From assembly GCA_020638035.1 (NCBI GenBank), contig JACKJI010000003.1:124001-188000 (forward strand): a DNA stretch of 64,000 nucleotides. The letters run 5' to 3'. This stretch comes from Hyphomicrobiaceae bacterium. GTDB lineage: Bacteria > Pseudomonadota > Alphaproteobacteria > Rhizobiales > Hyphomicrobiaceae. Below the pieces are notes generated by a model. That model was given only the letters and a program-made list of their open reading frames with translations, was not told the origin of the DNA and made no database searches. Of the stretch, positions 1 to 8,656 are shown piece after piece (the stretch's first letter is position 1; each line of letters starts with the position of its first letter). The position numbers and the translations under genes are program-made.

Positions 1-339
1 AGCAATCGACCCACGATCCGATGCAGAACGACTTGGCGCAAGTCGCGAGGCTGTCGCGCCGCGCGTCGGCATTCTGCGCTGCTGGGCAGTCCGTCAGCGG
101 ATGGTGCGGACATGAACGCCAGATGAACGGCGCGTTCAGAAGCCATGCATGCGCTCTCTGGCTATATGACCAGTGTGCATTGCTTCTCCTGATCCCGGCC
201 CGCTTCCCCCCAGCGATCAGCCGGTTCTTGAGGGCGCAGCCCGGGGAGGGACTGCGCCCTTCTTCTTTTCCGGTGGCGCTGTTCGTCAGGTTGAGATGTG
301 AAAGCGCGGTGCGCACGGCAACCAGATGCTGTCAGGGAG
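1..339. other. Left-edge region with no supported gene
   Basis: No convincing coding frame is visible; the open frame across it has no recognisable family and no good ribosome binding site. It contains a terminator-like hairpin near 232-269, which suggests that a plus-strand gene lies just outside the left edge. Confidence 0.4.
232..269 (+). terminator. Rho-independent terminator candidate
   Basis: The arms GGGCGCAG (232-239) and CTGCGCCC (252-259) form a perfect 8-bp GC-rich stem with a 12-nt loop, followed by a pyrimidine run TTCTTCTTTT. It would end a plus-strand transcript entering from the left of the window. Confidence 0.5.
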
Positions 340-1025
340 TTACGGCGCCGGCTTCGACCAGTCGTCCTTCACCTCATCGCACTTCTTGGAGACGAAATCG
401 TTGATGTCGTCCACTAGCGTGGATTGCAGCACATTGAACGTGTTGTCCGTCGCCGTCGCTGTCCACATCGCGCCCTTGAGCAACGTCGGCGCCGACAGCG
501 TGCCCCAGTTGATCTTCGCTTTTACCGCTTTGCCGTTCTCGAACGTCACCGTCGGCGCGAAATCGATGTCGATCTTGGCATCGTCCTTCGCCTCGCGTTC
601 GACGGTGCAGGCGACGTGGTGCGTCTTGAGCACGAGGTCGTATTTCGCCTCGCTCATCGCCTTCGTGATCATTTCCCGCTCGATGTCGATGTCAGCCTTG
701 CAGACGACCGGCCCCCACGGCCACGATACCTTGGCTTGACACCATCTTGTCGAGTTGGGTCTTGCGCCATGATTTCGGGATCGAGCAGGTGATGTTGCCG
801 CTCGCCGTACCTGGTTGCGGAATGCGCGGCACAGCTCCACTTTGCAGCTCTTGCGGGCTTCGCGCTCCGCCTTTTTCTTCGGTGTCAGCTCAGCTTCCGT
901 CAGTCCTGACGTGATCGAGGTTTTTTCCTCGGCAGCCGCCAGGAACGGCACCAAAAAGGGCGGACGGCAGAGCGAGCAGAACGGTGCTGGTGGGTGAAGA
1001 GCGCGGAGCGTGGAATGCGGCGCAT
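340..1025 (-). pseudogene. Frame-disrupted gene for a secreted protein of unknown function
   Basis: I do not recognise a named family. The C-terminal part (340 to about 720) reads cleanly and ends ...DDWSKPAP. Upstream, the reading jumps frame: a stretch ending CKVELCRAF continues in another frame as TASGNITCSIPKSWRKTQLDKMVS, then returns to the first frame at AKVSWPWGPVVC after one extra base. A further shift seems to separate a hydrophobic signal-like stretch (STVLLALPSALF) from a charged segment rich in Lys and Glu (TPKKKAEREARK). With the shifts repaired it would be a roughly 220-residue exported protein with paired cysteines. The start at 1025 is a guess from an in-frame ATG ahead of the signal-like region. 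It could be a true pseudogene or uncorrected sequencing indels; the three genes to its right show the same damage. Confidence 0.55.
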
Positions 1026-1413
1026 CGTCGGAAATCCTGTATGTGGTGGAGCAGCGCGGGATATCTCGACTGGTCGCAGACTGCCCGTCGCGCGGAGATG
1101 TCCGGTCGATCGAGAGGCTACGCCTGCCGTCGTTCAATCGGTGATTGGCGCGGAACTGAGGCCGAAGGCACGGGGCTCGGCCTGGCACCTGCCGGCTGGC
1201 CTGTTCTGCTGACCAGGCGGCGAGGCCGGTCCCAACCCGCCCGACGGGCCGGAGGTCCGCTTGCTGGGCCTGGCGCATGCGGGAAAGCCGGCCGGTTCCC
1301 CTATCAAGCACAAGGACCACGCGGGCCGCCTTGGGCGGGAGGGTTCTGGCGCGCCGCCGTAACGGGGCGCTGGTGGTTCACGGCAACGGCGGCAACGCCG
1401 CCAGTCGCTTTCT
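1026..1413. other. Intergenic region without a supported gene
   Basis: This lies between the minus-strand unknown gene and the plus-strand hsp20 remnant, so it should hold divergent promoters. I see no family-like peptide in any frame. It is very GC-rich and, given the indels on both sides, a damaged gene here could be missed. Confidence 0.3.
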
Positions 1414-1935
1414 ATGAGGGCTTTGGACCTATAGAACCGTATGTCTTTGCTGTCAAACTCTGCTGCTCGGATCCGACCAGATCGAGCGCCTGATTGATCG
1501 GGCGACAAGGGCGGCGATGGGTATCCCCCACAACATCGAGCGCGTTGCCGCGGCGGACACGGGCCCGGAGCTTCTGCGCATAGCGCTTTGCTGTCGCTGG
1601 AGTTTCACGCGACGACCTCGACATCGTCGTCGAAGACAATCAGCTCGTTGTGAGGGCAAACAGGTGGAGGACGGCGGCCGCGACTATCTTATCGCGGCAT
1701 CGCAGCACGCCAGTTCCAGCGCAATATCGTGCTCGCGGAAGGCATCGAGTGTTCGGCGGATCTTCCAACGGCCTTTTGCAGAATCGATCTGGTGCGGCAC
1801 GAGCCCCGAGCGCCTGGTGCGCAGGATCGACATTGGTCAGAAATCGAAAACCCAGTTCTCGGTTTTGTCAAAACTGGAACGAATCGCGGATGATTGTGGT
1901 GTCGGAGCCGTCGTAGGGGCCATCAAACGGTCACT
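1414..1935 (+). pseudogene. Small heat-shock protein (Hsp20/IbpA family), multiply frameshifted
   Basis: Hsp20 chaperones hold unfolding proteins in soluble oligomers. Alpha-crystallin domain pieces appear in the right order but in all three forward frames: MRALDL at the start, DQIERLIDRAT, NIERV, DDLDIVVEDNQLVVR, GKQVEDGGRDY, then RGIAARQFQRNIVLAEGIE, ENGLLQ-like, IDLVRHEP and finally ERLVRRIDIGQK. That needs at least six single-base frame changes in about 450 bp, yet the amino acids inside each piece stay close to the family consensus. Indels without matching substitutions fit sequencing error at least as well as long decay. It lies directly upstream of a DUF1150 remnant, the usual hsp20 partner in alphaproteobacteria. 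The end coordinate is approximate. Confidence 0.7.
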
Positions 1936-1992
1936 GCCGGCATTAGGCTCCACATGACGCGTCCTGAGCCTCACCAACCGAGGAGTTCCGTC

Positions 1993-2320
1993 ATGAACAC
2001 AAAGAACACTGGAAGCCCGAAGCGGATGCAGATAAGCGTGTGCCGATCATGAGCGAGCTGGAATCGCGAAGCTCGGTGACGGCCACGTTGCTCACATCAA
2101 GACCACATGACGAGTCGGAGGAGGCAAGCCGCCTGTTTCGACCTGTCGAGGGCTTGCCGTAGGGTAGAACCCTCTCACCGTAGTTGCTGACGGCACGCCG
2201 CTGGCATTGACTGACACGCTCCGCTGCTGTCGGTCAGGCGATGGCGACGAGCTGGAGATCTGCAAGCCTGCACTGGAGGAAGAGGCTGAAGAAGACCGTT
2301 GGGCCATGAGGCCCATGTAG
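1993..2320 (+). pseudogene. DUF1150 family gene, multiply frameshifted
   Basis: DUF1150 proteins are about 75-85 residues long, have no firmly known function, and commonly follow hsp20 in alphaproteobacteria. An AGGAG ribosome binding site (1981-1985) precedes ATG 1993. Family pieces follow in order across frames: MSELES, then IAKLGDGHVAHIKT, then SEEASRLFRPVEGLP, then VVADGTPLALTDT, then DGDELEI, and a divergent tail ending RWAMRPM before a stop at 2318. At least four frame changes are needed. The pieces themselves are well conserved, as in the neighbouring hsp20, so the same cause (decay or indel errors) probably applies. A shorter functional product is unlikely because the first frame stops after about 19 codons. 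Confidence 0.6.
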
Positions 2321-2469
2321 GCGGGATGGGTTCGTCTGCACTGCTGACAGATCGAGCGAGGAGCGCGCTTGCACCCTAGGAATGCAATCGCGCTCTTTGT
2401 TCGGCGCGTGTCCGGCAGGCGGAGCAGCCGCGTGCACCCGCCATCGGTTGATCCGGTCGCGGTCGAGCA

Positions 2470-3433
2470 TCAGCCACGATAATGGGCGAACTGCCCTTGG
2501 CCTTGAACTCTCCAGTAGTCGGGAACGATGACCCTGCACTCTTTGGATGAGTAACGCCAAGCGCCTCGATCGTGCGGCCGTCTTCCCCGCCGCCGCGCTG
2601 ACAATGCATTGTCTTTCTGCAGCATCGCACCTGATCGACAGTCACCGGTCGCAGGCTGTGGCAGCGGCCAGGTCAGCAGCGCCTGTAGCTTGGCGAGCCA
2701 GAACGGTATGGGGAACACGGCTGCTGCGCCCGCCCACTTCGGGTGTCGTCGAGCAGGCTGCGGAACGTATCCACCTCGGTCCTCGATCTCGTGAACGTGC
2801 CCGGCTTGCCTGCACCTTCCGCGGCATTGATTGCGGCGGCGAGGTCGGTCATAGACCGGTTGGAACCGTGAATTACCACCCCAACCAGGGAACTACCGGT
2901 GACATGCGCGCCATCCCGGCGAACCGGTTGAAGAACTCATCCTCCGGACCGAACACGATCGACGGCCGCACGATGACGGCTTCGGGAAACTCCGCCAGCA
3001 CCGCTGCCTCGCCCTCGGCCTTGGATCGCGCATAGGCCGCGCTGGAGCCCTTGTCGGCGCCGATCGCAGAGATGTGCACGAGCCGTTTGACGCCCGCCTC
3101 GCGCGCAGCCCGGGCAACGGCGCGCGCGCCCTCCACATGCACTGCGCCAAAGCTCTGTTTGCCGACGCTGGAAAGGACGCCAACGGCGTTGATCACCACA
3201 TCAGCGCCGTCGACCGCAGCCCGGCATGACTGGGGATAGCGCAGGTTGGCCTGCACCGCATGGATCTGCCCGACAGCGCCCATCGGCTGGAGATGTCCGG
3301 CAAGATCAGGCCGCCGCGAAGCCGCCCGGACGCGCCAGCCGCGGCGTGCCAGTTCACGCACGACATAGCGCCCGACGAAGCCCGGACCACCGAAAACCGT
3401 CGCCAGTCCGCCGTGCAGCAGGTTGGATGTCAT
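2470..3433 (-). pseudogene. NDUFA9-like NAD(P)-binding SDR (complex I-associated family), 3' half frameshifted
   Basis: This atypical short-chain dehydrogenase/epimerase family resembles the complex I accessory subunit NDUFA9. From ATG 3433 the frame is intact for about 185 codons: the Rossmann motif ATVFGGPGFVGRYVVREL, then VVINAVGVL, a YARSKAEGE stretch containing the Tyr-x3-Lys pair, and VRPSIVFGPEDEFFNRFAGMARMSPVVPW. The frame is lost near 2880. The rest of the family sequence is found in other frames: IPFWLAKLQALL, then TVDQVRCC, then GRTIEALGV, then VPDYWR and a final GQFAHYRG before a stop near 2470. Several indels lie between 2470 and 2880. The true protein would be about 315-320 residues. 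The damage is confined to the side facing the hsp20 and DUF1150 remnants. Confidence 0.65.
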
Positions 3434-3750
3434 GGCACCACCATTCGTTCTGGATGTGGGGCAGCGCGCTGCGCCGCGCACTGTGTCGAGGCGCACTATA
3501 AGGGCCTTGGCTCGCGTGTGAAGTGCGTCAGAAGTCCTGTTCACCGCCGACGCGCGCTCGCCGGCGCGCTTGGGGGCGCGTCGCTCCTCAGGCCGGCCCT
3601 CCTCGGACACCTGTGATCGATTGCTGCGACAACCACCTCTGGGCGTGTTCCAGGCCCCCGCCATCCCAAACCCGATCATTGACATTTCGGGCGCCGCCGA
3701 CTAGTTGAAGCGCCTCGGATCGGCGACCCGGTCCGCTTCACGCCCCAGTT
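3434..3750. other. Intergenic region between SDR start and tRNA-Leu
   Basis: No family-like peptide is seen on either strand. It should carry the promoter of the minus-strand SDR gene and that of the plus-strand tRNA. The minus-strand frame extends upstream of ATG 3433, but the peptide is Arg-rich and not family-like, so I treat it as non-coding. Confidence 0.4.
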
Positions 3751-3835
<85 letters not shown>

Positions 3836-4215
3836 AAATCAGTCTATCTAATTGAATTCATTAACTTATTTTGTGCGCGGATGTCGAAGCTGGCGTCTGC
3901 TTGGCACTTGCTGCCGGGACGCGATGTAGTCCCTCAGGCCACCTCACTTTTTGTGGCGTCTCTCGAAGCGCTGTCCCCCGGACGGAGCGAGCGTCGATGC
4001 TTCGAATGCCGCATGGAACGCCGCATGGCCTGAGAGCCATCGGGTTCGCGTCGGCCCAGCAGGTGACGGTCATCATCAACCAACGGCTCTGACACTACGG
4101 TCGCCACCGATCAAAGCACGCGGCGCCCGGAAATTCCCGACCGGCTCCAGAAACGATATTGCCGGAGCGCTACCGGGCCAGTCCCGATCAAAGGGGAGGC
4201 TGTCCACTCCCCTGA
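3836..4215. other. Region downstream of tRNA-Leu without a supported gene
   Basis: A short AT-rich stretch follows the tRNA and then GC-rich sequence with only short frames. I looked for integrase fragments and for a repeat of the tRNA 3' end, because tRNA-Leu genes are common integration sites, and saw neither. A 7-bp inverted repeat (AGGGGAG / CTCCCCT) near 4193-4213 might end the tetR transcript but lacks a clear U-tract. Confidence 0.35.
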
Positions 4216-4788
4216 TCACGCCCTTTTTGCGTTTTTTACGAGAAATCGAGCCGTTTCCGCTGCTGATTGAGCATAATCAGCGTCGCGATGGATGAGCATT
4301 GTCGCGAACGCGCCCTCCATGAGGAGCACGATCCTGCGCGCCACCTTCGTCGGATTGGCGACCCCGGATTCCGTGTAACGCCGCGCCAGCCAAGCCTCGA
4401 ATTTCTTCTTGTGTTGCGCTCCGATCTTGAGCGCTGGATGCCCTGGCGTGTTTGCAAGTTCGGCCGCCGTTCGCAAAAAGCCGCAGCCTTTCCATTTCGG
4501 GTGACGGGCACTACGCGCCAGTTGAAGGAAGATTTCGGCGGTTCGGTCGGCAGCGCTTCCCTTCGCCTCCTCGTACCACGTCGAGAACAACGCGAGGTTA
4601 GGCTGATCACGGGATGCAAGGTACGCCGCGATAAGATCGTCCTTGCTCCTGAAATGGTAGTAGAGCGATTTCTTCGTAACGCCAGCTTTTGCTGCGATCG
4701 CGTCGACGCTCACAGCGCGTATGCCGTCACTGTAGAAGAGCCGGTTCGCCGCATCGAGAATGCGATCTCGGGTTGTCCGTCTTATCAT
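4216..4788 (-). CDS. TetR/AcrR family transcriptional regulator
   Basis: This 190-residue protein has the TetR layout: an N-terminal helix-turn-helix (residues about 5-50, including RILDAANRLFYSDG, VSVDAIAAKAGVTKKSLYYHF and the typical KDDL that follows) and a C-terminal ligand and dimer domain. It probably represses transcription until it binds a small effector, likely an acyl-CoA or related molecule given its neighbour. It is divergent from the enoyl-CoA hydratase gene at 4870. A perfect 14-bp palindrome between them, 4 bp upstream of the tetR start codon, is the likely shared operator. The C-terminal domain (CGFLRTAAELANTPGHPA) resembles that of other short TetR proteins, but I cannot name the effector. 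Confidence 0.9.
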   Translation of the reverse strand: MIRRTTRDRILDAANRLFYSDGIRAVSVDAIAAKAGVTKKSLYYHFRSKDDLIAAYLASRDQPNLALFSTWYEEAKGSAADRTAEIFLQLARSARHPKWKGCGFLRTAAELANTPGHPALKIGAQHKKKFEAWLARRYTESGVANPTKVARRIVLLMEGAFATMLIHRDADYAQSAAETARFLVKNAKRA

Positions 4789-4792
4789 GTAT

Positions 4793-4806
4793 ACTCACCA
4801 GTGAGT
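4793..4806. promoter_or_regulatory. Probable TetR operator palindrome
   Basis: ACTCAC-CA-GTGAGT is a dyad with perfect 6-bp arms in the 81-bp gap between the divergent tetR and enoyl-CoA hydratase genes. It lies immediately upstream of the tetR ATG and overlaps a TATACT element (4790-4795) that could serve as a -10 box. Position and symmetry fit an autorepressing TetR dimer that also controls the divergent gene. Assignment to this regulator is inferred. Confidence 0.6.
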
Positions 4807-4869
4807 TTCCTAGATCAAATTCTGTGACTAGCCTCGGTGTCAAGACGACATGAGCGAGGTAAGGTCGAC

Positions 4870-5658
4870 ATGGATACCGTGCTGATTGAAGCGAACGAGG
4901 GGATTGCATTGCTGACCCTCAACCGCCCCGAGAAGCTCAATGCGTTGAGCTATTCAATGAACGACAGGCTTTTGGCGTTGCTCGATGCGCTTGAGGCCGA
5001 CCCTGCGGTCGGGGCGATCATCATCACTGGCGCCGGTGATCGCGCGTTCTCGGCAGGGGGCGACATCCACGAGTTCTCGCAAAGTGTCCGGAGTGGCGCT
5101 GATGATGCAGTAAGGGACTTCGTCCGTCGCGGCCAGGCGATGACGCGGAGGCTGGAATCGTTTCCCAAACCAATTGTCGCGGCCATCAACGGCATCGCCT
5201 ACGGCGGGGGCTGCGAAATTGCCGAAGCGGTTCACCTCTCCGTTGCATCCGACAGAGCGATCTTCGCAAAGCCGGAAATCAACATTGGAATTCCGCCCAC
5301 ATTCGGCGGAACACAGCGACTGCCGCGCCTCGCTGGCAGGAAGCGCGCGCTGGAACTCTTGCTGACGGGAGACGCTTTCGGGCCGGAGAGAGCCTATGAG
5401 CTTGGACTGGTCAACAAAGTCGTCCCGCATGAGAATCTTCTTGAGGAAAGTTATGCTCTCGCAAGGCGCATCCTGAGGCACTCGCCTTTGGCGATATCGA
5501 GAATCATTTCGGCGGTGACGCGCGGGCTCAACGCGACAATCAGTGAAGGATTGGCGATCGAAAGCGAGCAGTTCGCCAGAATGGCGTTGAGCAACGACGT
5601 CCATGAGGGACTCAACGCTTGGATCGAAAGGCGGCCGCCCGCCTACAGCGGCACCTGA
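4870..5658 (+). CDS. Enoyl-CoA hydratase/isomerase family protein
   Basis: A 262-residue crotonase-fold enzyme that would hydrate or isomerise an acyl-CoA in fatty-acid or aromatic-acid degradation. The oxyanion-hole region SAGGDIHEF and the second motif AYGGGCEIAEA are present. The two glutamates used by true hydratases are both there: the Glu of GGGCE and the Glu of KPEINIG, followed by the family signature GGTQRLPRLAG. The start at 4870 is chosen because GAGGTAAGG (4854-4862) is well spaced from it and the protein then begins like its family (TVLIEANEGIALLTLNRPEKLNAL); the frame is open 11 codons further upstream. It is divergent from a tetR gene that probably controls it. The substrate cannot be read from the sequence. 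Confidence 0.88.
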   Translation: MDTVLIEANEGIALLTLNRPEKLNALSYSMNDRLLALLDALEADPAVGAIIITGAGDRAFSAGGDIHEFSQSVRSGADDAVRDFVRRGQAMTRRLESFPKPIVAAINGIAYGGGCEIAEAVHLSVASDRAIFAKPEINIGIPPTFGGTQRLPRLAGRKRALELLLTGDAFGPERAYELGLVNKVVPHENLLEESYALARRILRHSPLAISRIISAVTRGLNATISEGLAIESEQFARMALSNDVHEGLNAWIERRPPAYSGT

Positions 5659-5659
5659 A

Positions 5660-6006
5660 GCTCTAAAAGATGGTAGCGCTCGTCCTCTCGAGAGCCGTAA
5701 TGCGGTGCCCTAGGTCTAGCTCCAATAGCTGCGAGCGCACTTGTCTTGGCGCGAGATGGACCAGTCTGGTCGGGTGCGGTTGGTCTGCGCCGGGGCAACA
5801 TCTCTTTCAGGGTCGCGAGTCGCGCAGAGTGGTGGTTCGTCCGCCATGCAAGCATCGTTGTGATGCGCGACATCTTTCCGGGTAGCGGATAGAAGCGGAA
5901 TTGTCCGTCTGTAGTGACGATGTCGAGTACCGATTGAGGCACGACAGCGAAGCCTGTGCCTGCCGTTGCGGCGCGGCTTGAGACGACGCATGTGAATGCG
6001 CTGCGC
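5660..6006 (-). pseudogene. LysR-type regulator, C-terminal fragment only
   Basis: The minus-strand peptide SSRAATAGTGFAVVPQSVLDIVTTDG and the following YPLPGKMSRITTMLAWRTNHHSARLATLKEML match the last strand-helix elements of a LysR effector-binding domain. The N-terminal helix-turn-helix and the first half of the effector domain are missing. The homology stops abruptly near 6006, exactly where the glutathione transferase fragment on the opposite strand begins. LysR genes are commonly divergent from the genes they control, so one deletion could have removed both 5' halves and the shared promoter. The C-terminal tail is Arg/Pro-rich and its true stop is uncertain; the frame runs a few bases into the enoyl-CoA hydratase gene. 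Confidence 0.55.
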
Positions 6007-6207
6007 ATAGGCTCGGTGGCGGATCATCTGCTGGAACCCGCGCGCTGTGACCTCGCAGATCTCACACTCGCTGTCGCATTCGGTTACATCGATTTCCGAT
6101 TGCCCGACATCGCGCGGAGAGAACTGGCGCCGAGCCTTTGGGAGTGGATCGAGCTTCTGAACGAGCGGCCGTCCCTGGTCTTGACGCGCCCCCAAGTGCC
6201 GGCATGA
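6000..6207 (+). pseudogene. Glutathione S-transferase, C-terminal fragment only
   Basis: The reading from about 6000 contains the C-terminal GST helical-domain signature CDLADLTLAVAFGYIDFRLPD, followed by LAPSLWEWIELLNERPS and a normal end at 6207. GSTs are about 200-220 residues; the thioredoxin-fold N-terminal domain and early helices are absent, leaving about 65 residues. The break lies at the same place as the break of the LysR fragment on the other strand. With no start or glutathione site it cannot be functional. Confidence 0.6.
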
Positions 6208-6307
6208 GCCCCGGCTCCTGATCGATCAAGTGCGATGCCGCACAGGAAATCCACGCCAAATTTGGCGCGGTATCCGGGCTCGCCTTGCAAGCCCGGATTG
6301 ATCATCT

Positions 6308-8656
6308 TCAGTTGATGCGGTCCAGCCGAGCCGCAGTCCGCTTGTAGGCAGGCGTGTGGGACGCTGGATCGAACTTCGAGCCGACGAGACGATTGGCCGG
6401 TGCCTCGCCGAAGTGGAACGGATAAAAGATCGCGCCTTCGGGCGTCTTGTCGGTCACCTTGACTTTGACCTCGACCGCGCCCCGCTTGGTGACGATGCGG
6501 GCACGATCCCCGTCGATGAAACCGTAGCGCCGCGCATCCTCGGGATGCACCTCGACCTCGCCTTCAGGCCGCATATGATCAAGCCCGCGCGAACGACGCG
6601 TCATGGTGCCGGTGTGGTAGTGCTCGAGCAGCCGGCCGGTGTTGAGATTGAGCGGATAGGCGTCATCGACGACATCCTCGCCCGCGTCCTCCTGTTTAAC
6701 GACGGAGAACGTCGCCTTTCCCGACGGCGTGGGAAACGTCTCTGCATAAAGGAAGCGCGTGCCTGGATGGTTGGTGTCGAGACACGGCCACTGCAGCCCG
6801 CTGGGTCCGAGCCGCTCGTGTAGCATTCCGGCGTAGCTGGGAACCAGAGATGCGATCTCTGCCATGATGGCCGCGGTCGAAGGATACGACATCGGATAGC
6901 CGAGCGCGGTCGATAGCTCGCACACCACCTGCCAATCAGGCCGCGCCTCGCCGGGCGGTGATACCGCAGGACGGATCAACTGCACGCGCCGCTCGGTGTT
7001 GGTGAAAGTGCCGTCCTTCTCTGCGAAGCTTGCGACGGGAAACACCACGTCGGCGAGTGCGGCGGTCTCCGACAGGAACATGTCCTGCACGACCAGGATA
7101 TCGAGAGCCTTGAGCCCGTGCGCCACCTCGTCGATGTCCGGGCTCGAACCCATCGGGTTCTCACCCATGATATACATGCCCCTGATGTCTCCGTGCAGCG
7201 CGCCTTCCTCGAGCTGTACGACCGTCTTGAACTGATTGTCGGGCATCGGCACGCCCCAGGCCTTCTCGAACTTGGCGCGGTCCTTGGGGTCCTTGATGGA
7301 GTGATAGCCGGGCAGCGCATTGTGCTGCCCCTGCATGTCGGATGCGCCCTGAACGTTTGACTGACCGCGCAGCGGAATGAAGCCTGTTCCCGGCTTGCCG
7401 ACGTGGCCGCTCAGCAGGGAAAGGTTGGCCATGGCAAGAGCACCGTCGACACCGGTCAGGTGTTGGGTGATTCCCATGCCCCACAGCAGCATGCCGCGTT
7501 CCGCCTTGCCATAGATGCGTGCGGCCTCGCGAATCCGGTCGGCTGGAACACCCGACAGCTCGGCGACGCGCTCGGGGCTGTAGTCCTTCACGTTGGCGCG
7601 GAAGGCTTCGAAATTTTCCGTGCGTGCGGCAATGAACGCGCGGTCCTCAAGGCCCTCCTCGAGCATCACGTGCGCGATCGCGTTGAGAACGGCGACGTTC
7701 ATGCCCGGCTTCGGCCGCAGCCAGACGTCGGCATGGTTGACCATCTCGATCCGCCGCGGATCGACGACGACGACCCGGGCGCCGTCCTCGTACTTGGCCT
7801 TCATCACCTGGCTGGAAATAACGGGATGCGTCTCGGTCGTGTTGGAGCCGACGATGATGAAGGCTGTCGCCATGCGCACGTCGGGTGACGACGCGGACGG
7901 CGCGCTCGATCCCACCGCGTTCTTCAGCGCGACGGCAGAGGCCATGTGGCACAACCGCGCACAATGATCGATGTTGTTCGTCCCGAACGCGCAGCGAATG
8001 AGCTTCTGGAAGACGTAGTTGTCCTCGTTCGTCGCGCGCGAGGAGGTGATGCCAGCAAGCGCATGCGGTCCGTATTTCGCCTTCACCTCGTTGAAACGGC
8101 AGGCGGCAAACGCGATCGCCTCGTCCCAGCTCGCCTCTTCGAGCGGGCCGTCTTTTCCGCCGCGTCGGATCAGCGGCGTGGTGAGCCGGTCGGGATGATG
8201 AATGAAGTCCATCCCGAACCGGCCCTTGACGCACAGGTTGCCGATGTTGGCGTCCGACGTGTCGGAGGGATTGACGGCGACCACGCGGTCGTTCTCCGTC
8301 TCCAGCTCTATTGCGCACCCGACGCCGCAATAGCCGCAGATCGTCGTCGTCTTGGTGCGCAGATGCTTTGGCAGGCGGCCCTTGTCGGTAAGGTCTTTCA
8401 GCGCGCCTGTCGGGCAGACGCCGACGCACTGACCGCAGTTGTTGCATTCGGTGTCGCGGAAGTCGGTTGTGCCGCTGACGAGTGCGGGATATCCGTCTCC
8501 GTCGATCGTGTAGACCTGCCGGTGCTGCACCTCGTTGCAGATGCGGACGCACTGTTCGCACTTGATGCACTTGGCGTGGTCAAGCTGGAAGAACGGCCAG
8601 GAAACCAGCGGCTGCAGCGCGCCTGCGTGCCGGATGTCTCGTGCGAACTCGTTCAT
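6308..8656 (-). CDS. fdhA: Formate dehydrogenase alpha (molybdopterin) subunit
   Basis: This 782-residue cytoplasmic oxidoreductase converts formate to CO2 at a Mo- or W-bis(pterin) centre. It starts with a two-cluster ferredoxin domain (CIKCEQCVRIC around residue 32 and CNNCGQCVGVCPTGAL around residue 70). The molybdopterin domain follows, with its own [4Fe-4S] motif CGYCGVGC-LCVKGRFG (residues about 104-145). The expected catalytic Cys-His pair is in HCARLCHMAS (about residue 234), so the active-site ligand is cysteine, not selenocysteine. A C-terminal molydopterin-dinucleotide-binding domain ends the protein. The start at 8656 overlaps the upstream gene's stop by ATGA, indicating translational coupling with the diaphorase subunit. 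The open frame extends further upstream but only through that gene's coding region. Confidence 0.9.
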   Translation of the reverse strand: MNEFARDIRHAGALQPLVSWPFFQLDHAKCIKCEQCVRICNEVQHRQVYTIDGDGYPALVSGTTDFRDTECNNCGQCVGVCPTGALKDLTDKGRLPKHLRTKTTTICGYCGVGCAIELETENDRVVAVNPSDTSDANIGNLCVKGRFGMDFIHHPDRLTTPLIRRGGKDGPLEEASWDEAIAFAACRFNEVKAKYGPHALAGITSSRATNEDNYVFQKLIRCAFGTNNIDHCARLCHMASAVALKNAVGSSAPSASSPDVRMATAFIIVGSNTTETHPVISSQVMKAKYEDGARVVVVDPRRIEMVNHADVWLRPKPGMNVAVLNAIAHVMLEEGLEDRAFIAARTENFEAFRANVKDYSPERVAELSGVPADRIREAARIYGKAERGMLLWGMGITQHLTGVDGALAMANLSLLSGHVGKPGTGFIPLRGQSNVQGASDMQGQHNALPGYHSIKDPKDRAKFEKAWGVPMPDNQFKTVVQLEEGALHGDIRGMYIMGENPMGSSPDIDEVAHGLKALDILVVQDMFLSETAALADVVFPVASFAEKDGTFTNTERRVQLIRPAVSPPGEARPDWQVVCELSTALGYPMSYPSTAAIMAEIASLVPSYAGMLHERLGPSGLQWPCLDTNHPGTRFLYAETFPTPSGKATFSVVKQEDAGEDVVDDAYPLNLNTGRLLEHYHTGTMTRRSRGLDHMRPEGEVEVHPEDARRYGFIDGDRARIVTKRGAVEVKVKVTDKTPEGAIFYPFHFGEAPANRLVGSKFDPASHTPAYKRTAARLDRIN

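Noticed and set aside
7940..7970. Selenocysteine at the formate dehydrogenase active site
   Set aside because: The expected position is a normal Cys codon in CARLCHMAS and the frame contains no in-frame TGA.
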